Origin: a virus
Virus record (IMG/VR): IMGVR_UViG_3300043468_000365
Span: 1-64,000 of that record
Length of the DNA: 64,000 nt
Strand: one strand, 5' to 3'
Within the stretch, counting starts at the first letter, position 1; each line of letters opens with the position of its first letter. Of this stretch, positions 34,756 through 41,567 are shown in pieces. Made by a program: the position numbers and the translations under genes. The notes under the pieces are model-generated. The model was given only the letters and a program-made list of their open reading frames with translations. It was not told the origin of the DNA and searched no databases.

Positions 34756-34884
34756 ATGTTTTATATTCTTTACATCATAGACAATGAAGGTACAGGATAT
34801 TTTATGCGTAAGTTTGTAAAAAGACAAAGAGATATAAATCCAGCAACATCATATTGGATGGTACCAGGAACATACGAACTATGA
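34756..34884 (+). CDS. Small unknown protein, 42 aa
   Basis: ATG 34756 to TGA 34882-34884, overlapping the next start (ATGA). Short hydrophobic start (MFYILYIID) then a basic segment. Confidence 0.5.
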   Translation: MFYILYIIDNEGTGYFMRKFVKRQRDINPATSYWMVPGTYEL

Positions 34885-35087
34885 AAAAGATAACAGAACA
34901 TGTTTACGCTACAGATGATGAAAAATATTTGTCCGCTAGAATACTAGAAGGCGGTTATATCATAGTCGCAAAACAAACATCGAAATATGATGCTGCTACT
35001 GTCGCCGCTAGATTTCAAACCTTAGAAGAAGCGAAAGATTGGATTATAAAATATGAAACTGAAACCTTGTCCATTTTGTGGAAATGA
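34881..35087 (+). CDS. Small unknown protein, 68 aa
   Basis: ATG 34881 in an ATGA overlap, preferred over an upstream TTG. Contains a beta-rich ARILEGGYIIVAKQTS and helix (FQTLEEAKDWIIKY). Overlaps the next gene by 35 nt. Confidence 0.6.
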   Translation: MKKITEHVYATDDEKYLSARILEGGYIIVAKQTSKYDAATVAARFQTLEEAKDWIIKYETETLSILWK

Positions 35088-35427
35088 CGCATTGATAGAG
35101 CGATATGGTAATACCAGACAATCTACCAAATATTCTTGTACCTATTGTGGTTGTAGATTAGAAACTGGTGAAACGTTCGATCATGGTGCCGCCTGGAACA
35201 TAAGAGAGAATTATAGTGACGAATCTATAGAAAATTATGAACGATTTCTTGATGCCGCCCACAAACGATGGGGACGTATTACTATAGATGCGAGTATCGC
35301 TAGAACGATGGCTGATTGGATAGAGAAAGGAGAAAATCTGGATCTGGTTGTAAAATGTGTTCGTGATTTGTGTGATTTAGTTGAATGTGAAGAGAAACAG
35401 ACTGATGACAGAATACTATTATCCTAA
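35053..35427 (+). CDS. Lar-like zinc-ribbon protein
   Basis: LKPCPFCGNDALIERYG...YSCTYCGCRLETG: two CxxC pairs forming a zinc ribbon as in Lar-type restriction-alleviation and related phage proteins. The helical C-terminal half (AHKRWGRITIDASIA) is separate. Anti-restriction activity is a family association, not shown here. Confidence 0.65.
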   Translation: MKLKPCPFCGNDALIERYGNTRQSTKYSCTYCGCRLETGETFDHGAAWNIRENYSDESIENYERFLDAAHKRWGRITIDASIARTMADWIEKGENLDLVVKCVRDLCDLVECEEKQTDDRILLS

Positions 35428-35593
35428 TGAAGTCAAAATCGTTGTAGAGAATGGTAAGCGAGTTGCTTATCTTAAGGATAACTGGCGAGAGATTAGAGAA
35501 AAGAATGAACGCAAAACATCACCAGCGGTGTTGCGTGATACCAAAGTTCCCTGGTCTTTCTGGAAGCCGCCGAACTACTATTGGGGAGCATAA
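35405..35593 (+). CDS. Small unknown protein, 62 aa
   Basis: ATG 35405 (MTEYYYPNEVK) overlaps the previous gene in another frame. Ends WSFWKPPNYYWGA. Unknown. Confidence 0.5.
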   Translation: MTEYYYPNEVKIVVENGKRVAYLKDNWREIREKNERKTSPAVLRDTKVPWSFWKPPNYYWGA

Positions 35594-35638
35594 GACGATT
35601 TTACAGAATGAAAAACGTCCTTGAATGGAAAGAGACTA

Positions 35639-35944
35639 ATGAGTGAAAAAATATTCTTTGTAACGAGAGACCATGAAGCTGGACCCGGAGAATGGTGCCT
35701 TCGATCCACCAGAGTAAGTGGATGGAAGGAACACATAGGACCAAGGACATATGCAATTCTTATTTCTATGATTCTGAACAATAAAGATAAGTATCCAGAA
35801 CTTGAATCTTTGTTATCTGGTATAGCATATTCTGAACATGTAAATTTTATACACAAAGATGATATTCCACCACGCAAAGTTCAAGAAGAACTTATCAACG
35901 CTATCAACAATATAATTGAGACAAAAGGGACTAAAGATGTATGA
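35639..35944 (+). CDS. Unknown protein, 101 aa
   Basis: MSEKIFFVTRDHEAGPGEWCLR start, central helix, C-terminal helical tail. ATG 35639 follows AAAGAG. ATGA overlap with the next gene. No family recognised. Confidence 0.6.
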   Translation: MSEKIFFVTRDHEAGPGEWCLRSTRVSGWKEHIGPRTYAILISMILNNKDKYPELESLLSGIAYSEHVNFIHKDDIPPRKVQEELINAINNIIETKGTKDV

Positions 35945-36207
35945 TGAAATCTTTGATGATAATCTCAATGGTGGTATTCCCCACGGTTGCTAGTGCGGCA
36001 AATAGTTTCGCACAGCCATATCATTCTTTGAGCGATGGTTCTCCTTCTTCTACTCCAGCCTATTCATGGAGCAATCCTGGTTGGAGTGAAGGAGCGACTT
36101 CTGGATACAATACTGGATATGGTATCGCTAGAAGCACGGCAGGAAGCGCCGCTGCACCTGGACCCACTCTGCCAGGAAGAATGTTTCAAGAAGAAGTTAT
36201 AGAGTGA
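35941..36207 (+). CDS. Secreted small protein, 88 aa
   Basis: Signal peptide MMKSLMIISMVVFPTVASAA with an ASA-type cleavage site, then a Ser/Gly/Tyr-rich mature part without Cys. Unknown function; it lies just upstream of pmoC. Confidence 0.65.
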   Translation: MMKSLMIISMVVFPTVASAANSFAQPYHSLSDGSPSSTPAYSWSNPGWSEGATSGYNTGYGIARSTAGSAAAPGPTLPGRMFQEEVIE

Positions 36208-36293
36208 CGAAAATTGATAGCAGATTGTCTAGGATTGACTGTTTTCCATCGGCAATCTGTGTCATACTATTGTCAAGTGATCAATGAGGATCA

Positions 36294-36350
36294 CTAAATA
36301 CTTGACCAGGTATCCTATCCTGGATACTGGTCAGTAATCAAAAATAGGAG
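36294..36350 (+). promoter_or_regulatory. pmoC leader: CTAAATA late-promoter motif, 5' hairpin, ribosome site
   Basis: CTAAATA (36294-36300) predicts a start near 36306. A hairpin GACCAG-g-TATCC / GGATACTGGTC (36304-36332, one bulged G) follows at once, then AGGAG (36346-36350) 7 nt before the ATG. No good sigma70 promoter spacing is visible in this 150-bp gap, so late expression is the best reading. Confidence 0.6.
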
Positions 36351-36357
36351 TGATTAT

Positions 36358-37131
36358 ATGAGCGTTGTAAATCGATCAGCTTCGGCTGTGGCTACCGGCG
36401 TTGATAGACAGGTCGTTGACCTAAGAGGCATGTGGATCGGCTTAGCCCTTCTAAATGTTTTCTACCTAATTGTCCGCATCTATGAACAGGTATTCGGCTG
36501 GAGAGCTGGACTTGATTCATTCGCACCAGAGTTCCAGACATACTGGATGTCCATCCTCTGGACAGAAATCCCACTAGAACTAGTTTCAGGTCTTGGTCTT
36601 GCAGGTTATCTTTGGAAGACTAGAACCCGCACATGGGCCGCAGTAACTCCACGTGAGGAAATGCGTCGTCTAGTTGTTCTGGTACAGTGGTTGGTTGTTT
36701 ATGCTGTTGCTATCTATTGGGGAGCAAGTTTCTTCACCGAACAGGATGGTACATGGCATATGACAGTCATTCGTGATACGGACTTCACTCCGTCTCATAT
36801 CATTGAGTTCTACATGAGTTATCCAATCTATTCAATCATCGCAGTTGGTGCGTTCTTCTATGCTCGCACTCGTATCCCTTACTTCGCACAGGGATATAGC
36901 CTTGCGTTCCTGATTGTTGCTATTGGTCCATTCATGATTATTCCAAACGTTGGACTCAATGAGTGGGGTCATACATTCTGGTTTATGGAAGAGCTATTTG
37001 TGGCACCGCTACATTGGGGCTTCGTATTCTTTGGATGGATGGCACTAGGTGTCTTTGGTGTTGTGCTACAGATCCTAGGACGTGTTCATTCTCTAGTTGG
37101 TAAGGAAGGCGTCGCTCTCCTAACCGAGTAA
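36358..37131 (+). CDS. pmoC: Particulate methane monooxygenase subunit C
   Basis: 257 aa, full length. Copper-site ligands are all present: D130 and H134 in EQDGTWH, H147 in FTPSH (CuC site), N201 and H205 in NEWGH, H219 in APLH (CuD site). About six membrane segments. GLDSFAPEF and RDTDFTPSHIIEFYMSYPIY are family signatures. Stand-alone pmoC, without pmoA or pmoB, is known from large methanotroph phages and probably boosts methane oxidation or enzyme assembly in the infected cell. Leu codons include many CTA, so it has adapted to the phage. It has its own leader hairpin and a strong terminator, so it is a separate transcription unit. Confidence 0.97.
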   Translation: MSVVNRSASAVATGVDRQVVDLRGMWIGLALLNVFYLIVRIYEQVFGWRAGLDSFAPEFQTYWMSILWTEIPLELVSGLGLAGYLWKTRTRTWAAVTPREEMRRLVVLVQWLVVYAVAIYWGASFFTEQDGTWHMTVIRDTDFTPSHIIEFYMSYPIYSIIAVGAFFYARTRIPYFAQGYSLAFLIVAIGPFMIIPNVGLNEWGHTFWFMEELFVAPLHWGFVFFGWMALGVFGVVLQILGRVHSLVGKEGVALLTE

Positions 37132-37156
37132 GGTAAATGTAAACGAATGTAAACTG

Positions 37157-37184
37157 GGGTGCGACGTTTTGTCGCACCCTTTTT
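37157..37184 (+). terminator. Intrinsic terminator of pmoC
   Basis: Perfect 9-bp stem GGGTGCGAC/GTCGCACCC (37157-37165/37171-37179) with GTTTT loop and five T (37180-37184). Confidence 0.92.
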
Positions 37185-37186
37185 GC

Positions 37187-37215
37187 TTGACATAAGGGTT
37201 TCTTTATGCTATATT
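37187..37215 (+). promoter_or_regulatory. sigma70-type promoter directly after the pmoC terminator
   Basis: TTGACA (37187-37192), 17 bp, TATATT (37210-37215). Confidence 0.85.
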
Positions 37216-37240
37216 GATCCTAACGATGAAAGGATCCTAA

Positions 37241-37486
37241 ATGTCTATATTTGAATGCACCGTAGAATTGACGAAATCCGAGTATGACAACAATAAAAAT
37301 TTCCATGTTTTTCTTGAAGATGAACAAAAAGACAACTACTTAAATCTTCATTCTTTTGATACCGAAGAAGATGCCCATCATTATATGAATGCCTTGCTTG
37401 CTTCTAATTTTTTCGATCCCAATCGATATTGCCTTTATGTTCAAGAAGTCTATTATGACGAAGTTTTTGATATGTGCAAGCGTTGA
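37241..37486 (+). CDS. Small unknown protein, 81 aa
   Basis: MSIFECTVELTKSEYD start, DTEEDAHHYMNALLASNFF helix, YCLYVQEVYYDEV end. GAAAGGA ribosome site and own promoter; probably early. Confidence 0.7.
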   Translation: MSIFECTVELTKSEYDNNKNFHVFLEDEQKDNYLNLHSFDTEEDAHHYMNALLASNFFDPNRYCLYVQEVYYDEVFDMCKR

Positions 37487-37511
37487 CAAAATCATCTCCT
37501 TCTGATATAAT
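37483..37511 (+). promoter_or_regulatory. sigma70-type promoter
   Basis: TTGACA (37483-37488), 17 bp, TATAAT (37506-37511): consensus in both boxes, overlapping the previous stop. Confidence 0.9.
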
Positions 37512-37536
37512 CCCTAAAATAGTAATGGAGATTTCT

Positions 37537-37944
37537 ATGCCGCTTCTTCCCGTCTATTATACCACGACCAATCTTCGCAAGCGCAAGCAGACCAAACATG
37601 ACCGTTCCGAGCATGATGCGTGGTTGGTAAAGATGGGTGTTTCGCCCAAGCAGATTAAAGCAAAGAAGACTGCTAACAAGTCTTGGAAATCTGATTATTC
37701 TAATTCATTGCAGGTAGATCGTTCTACCAAACACCACGAAAAATCTTTACAAGAGGTGTGTAACGCACCTGCAAATGCCACGGCCAATCGTTCCGTGATG
37801 GCTAATCTACATAAAGAAAACGAAGAAACTCGCAAGGCTATTCTTGATAAAGCCAAGCGTGTTATGCCGCTCTATAACAAGGGCGGGCTTCAGGTTCTGA
37901 CCGAATCCGATGACCTCAAAGCACTAAACAAGGTGGTAAGATGA
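37537..37944 (+). CDS. Basic unknown protein, 135 aa
   Basis: ATG 37537 with GGAG upstream; the longer frame begins inside the promoter. Lys/Arg-rich (LRKRKQTKHDRSEHD, QIKAKKTANKSWKSDY), suggesting nucleic-acid binding. CTA-poor Leu codons fit early expression. Confidence 0.7.
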   Translation: MPLLPVYYTTTNLRKRKQTKHDRSEHDAWLVKMGVSPKQIKAKKTANKSWKSDYSNSLQVDRSTKHHEKSLQEVCNAPANATANRSVMANLHKENEETRKAILDKAKRVMPLYNKGGLQVLTESDDLKALNKVVR

Positions 37945-38171
37945 CCTATACAACAGTGATCAAGTGTAAAATTATCAAACCATATGTTGAACGTTCGCCG
38001 TATAGCGAATTTACATGGCACGTATATAATGTAAGTGAAGGATATATCGTGGCCTCTACCTATAGTAAGATTATGGCGGAAACCATTCTCTTTGCTATGA
38101 AAGATAGTGGTTATTATCCTGATGAATATGCCATTACCGAAACTTGGAAAGCACCGGAGCCATTGGTATAA
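37941..38171 (+). CDS. Small unknown protein, 76 aa
   Basis: ATGA overlap at the start, TAATG at the end. Beta-rich start (TVIKCKIIKPYV) and a helix (KIMAETILFAMKDSG). Unknown. Confidence 0.65.
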   Translation: MTYTTVIKCKIIKPYVERSPYSEFTWHVYNVSEGYIVASTYSKIMAETILFAMKDSGYYPDEYAITETWKAPEPLV

Positions 38172-38458
38172 TGACAAAACTATCTAATGAGGAAGTAATC
38201 CAAAAGTTGCGTGATGTTGCGGTGGAAGAACCTTTGCAGGGTTTGATACAGGACGCCGCTGACCGTATGGAACTTATGAGTAAGTTTCTTCGACATAACG
38301 TCCTTCCTATGAAACTTGAGGGGGTCTTTTTCATTTGCGGTGAAAGCGGTGAGAAAGATAGAAATGGTATTCCTGAACGAATATTCATTTGTCCAGCATA
38401 TGGTTCGGATGTGACATATACTTTCAGTCGTGGTAAATCCTCAGCACCGGAGTGGTAA
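38171..38458 (+). CDS. Small unknown protein, 95 aa
   Basis: ATG 38171 in a TAATG overlap. LSNEEVIQKLRDVAVEEPLQGLIQDAADRMELMSKFL resembles the helical start of many phage Ead/Ea22-like proteins. Unknown. Confidence 0.6.
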   Translation: MTKLSNEEVIQKLRDVAVEEPLQGLIQDAADRMELMSKFLRHNVLPMKLEGVFFICGESGEKDRNGIPERIFICPAYGSDVTYTFSRGKSSAPEW

Positions 38459-38459
38459 G

Positions 38460-38624
38460 ATGATTTGTTTCAATGAACCTTATAGAGAGGGTCGACCTCT
38501 GGTATATCGCCGTCATTCTAATATGACATGGCTCCGCCCATATAATGAAATGATTGTCGGCACATGGTCGGTTCATATCAGACTGGTCAATCAAAGAATG
38601 CGTCCTAAGAAGAGGTCTAAATAA
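38460..38624 (+). CDS. Small basic protein, 54 aa
   Basis: ATG 38460 one base after the previous stop. Arg-rich end (NQRMRPKKRSK). Unknown. Confidence 0.5.
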   Translation: MICFNEPYREGRPLVYRRHSNMTWLRPYNEMIVGTWSVHIRLVNQRMRPKKRSK

Positions 38625-38750
38625 ATGGGTGAGTATTCATCAATTGGCGAACTAGCAATAAACTGGATCTTTTGGTTTGTTCTAGGCACCTCTGTTTCAT
38701 TCATTGTAATGGCAGTATTGGATAAGTTCTATGACCCAAACAAAGATTAA
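38625..38750 (+). CDS. Small membrane protein, 41 aa
   Basis: ATG 38625 directly after the previous TAA, TAA at 38748-38750. One membrane segment (INWIFWFVLGTSVSFIVMAVL). Unknown. Confidence 0.5.
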   Translation: MGEYSSIGELAINWIFWFVLGTSVSFIVMAVLDKFYDPNKD

Positions 38751-38973
38751 AGACGCATTAAAAATTGTAAATAAAATTCACGAAGAAACGCTAAAGACGC
38801 TTGCGGAAAGTGAACGCAAGGAGCGTGATCGTAAGTTTATGTTGGAGATGGCAGAAGATGTATGGCAAAAATGCAAAGGTATACCCATTCCCAAAGACTA
38901 CTCGGAGGAGGATCGTTTGTCAATATTTGAGCGATACTACCACCGAGCCGTTGCCAAGTCGCAAGGTGAATGA
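38731..38973 (+). CDS. Small helical protein, 80 aa
   Basis: Highly charged helix (HEETLKTLAESERKERDRKF) then VWQKCKGIPIPKDYSEEDRLS. Unknown. Confidence 0.6.
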   Translation: MTQTKIKDALKIVNKIHEETLKTLAESERKERDRKFMLEMAEDVWQKCKGIPIPKDYSEEDRLSIFERYYHRAVAKSQGE

Positions 38974-39046
38974 TAAGATTTATTGGCCCACAATGTTAGG
39001 CATTGTCATTGGTTTGGCATATGTTTCTATATTGTTTTTTCTATAA
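38966..39046 (+). CDS. Possible 26-aa membrane peptide, GTG start
   Basis: GTG 38966 overlapping the previous gene; mostly one membrane segment (TMLGIVIGLAYVSILFFL). No clear ribosome site. Confidence 0.3.
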   Translation: MNDKIYWPTMLGIVIGLAYVSILFFL

Positions 39047-39055
39047 GGAGTTACT

Positions 39056-39220
39056 ATGAAAGAGTTGGTCTTTGCTATCATAAGCATTTGTCTAAATACT
39101 GGTGAATGCGAAACCCATCAAATGAAGGTAGAACCTCGTGTTTGCCAGTTGCATTCTGTCAAGGCTCAAGTTCCTATGGGTGGTGACTGGAAGGATGCTA
39201 CAGTAAAGTTCAAATGCTAA
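39056..39220 (+). CDS. Small Cys-containing protein, 54 aa
   Basis: AAGGAG before ATG 39056. A hydrophobic start (LVFAIISICLN) and four Cys in total. Possibly exported. Unknown. Confidence 0.55.
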   Translation: MKELVFAIISICLNTGECETHQMKVEPRVCQLHSVKAQVPMGGDWKDATVKFKC

Positions 39221-39232
39221 AAGGAGAAATGT

Positions 39233-39460
39233 ATGCTAGAAGTAAAGACAACGGTTAGTATTGGCGCCATCACAGAGGCTTATTGCCTACTAACTTCTTA
39301 TCTTCGTGAGGAAGGTAAAGTTCGTTCCTCCTATGATAGCGATAAACTACAGAAGGCAGTATTGTTTCTCGCCGAGATTATAAAAGAAGGTGAGTTTGGT
39401 ATAAATAAGATTTCTATCAATGAAGATATTCCTGACCATGACGGTACAGGCTTAGCGTAA
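39233..39460 (+). CDS. Small unknown protein, 75 aa
   Basis: AAGGAG ribosome site. Helical N-terminal two thirds, acidic tail (NEDIPDHDGTGLA). Unknown. Confidence 0.6.
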   Translation: MLEVKTTVSIGAITEAYCLLTSYLREEGKVRSSYDSDKLQKAVLFLAEIIKEGEFGINKISINEDIPDHDGTGLA

Positions 39461-39475
39461 GAGAAGGTGATTATT

Positions 39476-39715
39476 ATGAAGAAGATTTTGGTTGTTACTG
39501 CACTACTATTCAGCACGGCTGCAATGGCCGATCCATACGGCACTTATTACAATCCCGTTCAGGATCCACCGTTCACTGGTGACTGGTCAGTTCCTGTTCA
39601 TCGTGGCATGTATTGTGTCCAGGGAACTTGGCATCGTGGTTGGCTTCGTCCTTGGGAAGGTTCTATCGTTATCAAGCCCTCTTGTGGCACCGCAGTCTAC
39701 CAGATTCCAGGCTAA
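39476..39715 (+). CDS. Secreted small protein, 79 aa
   Basis: ATG 39476: signal peptide KKILVVTALLFSTAAMA, cleavage after AMA, mature part Pro/Trp-rich with two Cys. Periplasmic or envelope role likely; function unknown. Confidence 0.65.
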   Translation: MKKILVVTALLFSTAAMADPYGTYYNPVQDPPFTGDWSVPVHRGMYCVQGTWHRGWLRPWEGSIVIKPSCGTAVYQIPG

Positions 39716-39718
39716 ATA
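39712..39718 (+). promoter_or_regulatory. CTAAATA late-promoter motif before the suppressor tRNA
   Basis: The motif ends 8 bp before the tRNA 5' base; the predicted start (about 39724) is 2 nt upstream of it. Confidence 0.5.
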
Positions 39719-39725
39719 GTTTAGT

Positions 39726-39800
39726 GCCCCTATGGCAGAGTGGTTATGCGGTCGTCTCTAAAACGACTTTACGTGGGTTCAAGTCCTACTAGGGGCACCA
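39726..39800 (+). tRNA. tRNA-Sup(CTA), amber suppressor, CCA encoded
   Basis: Full cloverleaf: acceptor GCCCCTA/TAGGGGC, 3-bp D stem GCA/TGC, anticodon stem GTCGT/ACGAC with loop CTCTAAA (T33, anticodon CTA, A37), variable TTTAC, T arm GTGGG-TTCAAGT-CCTAC, A73, CCA. The anticodon reads UAG. The amino acid cannot be settled: type I body and A73. It stands 9 kb away from the main tRNA array. Confidence 0.88.
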
Positions 39801-39820
39801 TTCAACAAAAGGAGAATAAT

Positions 39821-39910
39821 ATGAAAGAAGTTTTTATGTAGGTTGCTAGATCACCACCCTTGTTTCCTAATTCACATTATGAACCAGTTATTAGAAAGGA
39901 AACAAAATGA
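39821..39910 (+). CDS. TAG-interrupted small ORF after the suppressor tRNA
   Basis: AAAGGAG precedes ATG 39821. The frame meets TAG at codon 7 (39839-39841) and is then open to TGA 39908-39910, which overlaps the next ATG as ATGA. With TAG read as sense it is a 29-codon peptide; without, a 6-aa peptide. The ATGA join is this genome's usual gene junction. It may be a leader whose readthrough couples translation to the next gene. Confidence 0.5.
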
Positions 39911-40356
39911 GTATTGAACTAAAGATTAAATCAAAGCACCTCGGACTAGAAGCAAAAGTTATCAAGCACGAGGAACGTAAACTCAAAAAGCAAATTCGCT
40001 GGATGTCCAGTCGTCAGGCTCTTCCGCTGAATCTTGTGTATAAGTATCAGTCTATTCATAATCACCGTGTATGGGATGTTCGGAACGAAAATCGTGCCAC
40101 ATTTCTTGCCCGTGCTTATCTTGCCGGCAAACCTTATCGGTCTGTTGAGAATAAGCGTAAGGACGAATCAGTATTCAATGATTGGATTCTGCCTAGAGTG
40201 TTTGAAATGGTGAACAAGTATGGTCCTAAGGAGAATACAATCTATAAAGGTTTTAGGGAACCATATAAAGGTGCAAATCATAAAGTTCATTGCTACGATA
40301 AAGAACAGCTTGAAGCGTTTATGAATAAACTAAAAGAGTGGGCTAAACTTGACTAA
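39907..40356 (+). CDS. Unknown basic protein, 149 aa
   Basis: Lys/Arg-rich (KHEERKLKKQIRWMSSRQALP), with VWDVRNENRATFLARAYLAGKPYR. GAAAGGAAA ribosome site. Unknown; nucleic-acid binding is plausible from charge. Confidence 0.7.
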   Translation: MSIELKIKSKHLGLEAKVIKHEERKLKKQIRWMSSRQALPLNLVYKYQSIHNHRVWDVRNENRATFLARAYLAGKPYRSVENKRKDESVFNDWILPRVFEMVNKYGPKENTIYKGFREPYKGANHKVHCYDKEQLEAFMNKLKEWAKLD

Positions 40357-40359
40357 ACT

Positions 40360-40389
40360 CTAAATAGAAGTGGACCCTCGGGTCTACTT
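40360..40389 (+). promoter_or_regulatory. CTAAATA motif plus 5' hairpin before the holin candidate
   Basis: CTAAATA (40360-40366); hairpin AAGTGGACC/GGTCTACTT (40368-40376/40381-40389); AAAGGAGA follows. Confidence 0.55.
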
Positions 40390-40402
40390 TCGAAAGGAGA
40401 AT

Positions 40403-40639
40403 ATGATGTTTCCATATAAAACATATCTAATGGCTCTAGTTGTATCTGTTCTACCATGGGTAACCGAAAAACTCGGCATGGTCGATTGGAATGGATTGCT
40501 ACTAGGTTGGGGCGTGCCAGAAAACATGGTCGTTCCAGCAGCAACCGCAGTTAGCGGTGTTATCATGATTGTAATGCGTTTCATTACACAGGTAACAACC
40601 GTTCATACTGCTCTATTGACAGAGCCACCAAAAGAATAA
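40403..40639 (+). CDS. Holin candidate, small two-segment membrane protein
   Basis: 78 aa with two membrane segments (YLMALVVSVLPWVTEKL; VPAATAVSGVIMIVMRFI) and a short hydrophilic tail. It is convergent with the spanin pair and probably late-expressed. Topology fits a class II holin; no sequence family recognised. Confidence 0.55.
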   Translation: MMFPYKTYLMALVVSVLPWVTEKLGMVDWNGLLLGWGVPENMVVPAATAVSGVIMIVMRFITQVTTVHTALLTEPPKE

Positions 40640-40645
40640 AGAATT

Positions 40646-40668
40646 GGGCGGATTTACTCCGCCCTTTT
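40646..40668 (+). terminator. Intrinsic terminator between convergent genes
   Basis: Perfect GGGCGGA/TCCGCCC stem (40646-40652/40658-40664), TTTAC loop, TTTT. The minus-strand gene's stop lies in the loop, so it may act on both strands. Confidence 0.8.
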
Positions 40669-40935
40669 CACTCTAGCGTCAGCGTCTTTCAGAAACTTAC
40701 GAATACTTTCTATGGAGCTTTTACATGTCAAATTGTTCTTATGTAATTGAACAATCAACTTGGCAACCTGACTGTCCGTCAGAGTGTTCCAGTTCGGAAA
40801 ATGTTTCACAACAGGACAGTAATACATTGCCTCGTCAGGATGCACAACCATATGACGATATGATTTCACAACCTGCTTCGTGTCATTACAAGAAGCCAGT
40901 AGTATTACTGCTACCAATAGAATAATCTTTTTCAT
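40654..40935 (-). CDS. Outer-membrane spanin lipoprotein (o-spanin, Rz1-like)
   Basis: 93 aa. Lipoprotein signal KKIILLVAVILLASC with lipobox LASC at residues 13-16, then a short mature protein with three Cys and a C-terminal helix. It overlaps the upstream i-spanin gene by ATGA. Spanin pairs fuse inner and outer membranes at lysis of Gram-negative hosts. Confidence 0.78.
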   Translation of the reverse strand: MKKIILLVAVILLASCNDTKQVVKSYRHMVVHPDEAMYYCPVVKHFPNWNTLTDSQVAKLIVQLHKNNLTCKSSIESIRKFLKDADARVKRAE

Positions 40936-41315
40936 TTCATTTCTCCAAGAGACTTGATAGTGTCTTTCAATATCTGTGAGGACTCTTTGTCACGACCAGC
41001 ACCAACATGCTTATCAATTTGTGTATTGATTGCCTCTAGTTTCTTTTCTAGTTCCTTGTTCTCCAGAAGAAGTTCATTGATTCGTTCCGACCTTGTTCTA
41101 TACAGGTCTTCCACTTCACCGATATATCTATCACGATCCTTTACGGTTTGTTCCAACTGTTTGATGTTATACTGTTGGAGAGCTATTTGTTTTTCCTGAT
41201 CAACAATCTGCCTGTGTTTGGAATACATACCGCCAACAAGTCCAAAAACAAGAACCAAAATGGAAATCCACTTCAAAGCACCTGATGTAATTAGTGATAA
41301 AAGAATTGTGGGCAT
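40932..41315 (-). CDS. Inner-membrane spanin (i-spanin, Rz-like)
   Basis: 127 aa. N-terminal membrane segment (WISILVLVFGLVGGMY) then a long periplasmic coiled coil (QKQIALQQYNIKQLEQTV; ELLLENKELEKKLEAI in part). Classic i-spanin layout directly before a lipoprotein gene. T4 likewise keeps separate spanin genes. This pair is the only minus-strand block in the window. Confidence 0.78.
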   Translation of the reverse strand: MPTILLSLITSGALKWISILVLVFGLVGGMYSKHRQIVDQEKQIALQQYNIKQLEQTVKDRDRYIGEVEDLYRTRSERINELLLENKELEKKLEAINTQIDKHVGAGRDKESSQILKDTIKSLGEMK

Positions 41316-41316
41316 C

Positions 41317-41344
41317 TTGACACCTCCGAGCGTCCTGCTATACT
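41317..41344 (+). promoter_or_regulatory. sigma70-type promoter, divergent from the spanins
   Basis: TTGACA (41317-41322), 16 bp, TATACT (41339-41344). Confidence 0.75.
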
Positions 41345-41366
41345 ATATATCTATGCGAGGAAAGAA

Positions 41367-41567
41367 ATGATTCTATGTTCCTGTAACGCTCTATCATCCA
41401 ACACAATCAAACAAATTCTAACCAATCACGAAGGAGATGTTCCTTCTGTCCAACAGATTATGGAGAAACACGGTTGTTCCGTAGTTTGTGCGACTTGTGC
41501 CCATACCATCAAAGTTGAGATAAGGAAACATTATGAAAACGTATCAATACTACGAACAGAATGTTGA
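41367..41567 (+). CDS. Bfd-like 2Fe-2S protein (bacterioferritin-associated ferredoxin)
   Basis: 66 aa. CSC near residue 4 and CATC near residue 41, with the spacing and helices of Bfd (MILCSCNALSSNTIKQIL; CATCAHTIKVEIRKHY). Bfd reduces ferric iron stored in bacterioferritin to release it. GAGGAAAG ribosome site and own promoter. Family assignment from motif spacing; a BFD-like domain of another redox system is the alternative. Confidence 0.72.
   Translation: MILCSCNALSSNTIKQILTNHEGDVPSVQQIMEKHGCSVVCATCAHTIKVEIRKHYENVSILRTEC

Noticed and set aside
36358-37131. pmoC as evidence of a bacterial contig or a pmoCAB operon
   Set aside because: No pmoA or pmoB within tens of kb, T4-like genes on both sides, and phage-like codon use; stand-alone pmoC is known in phages.
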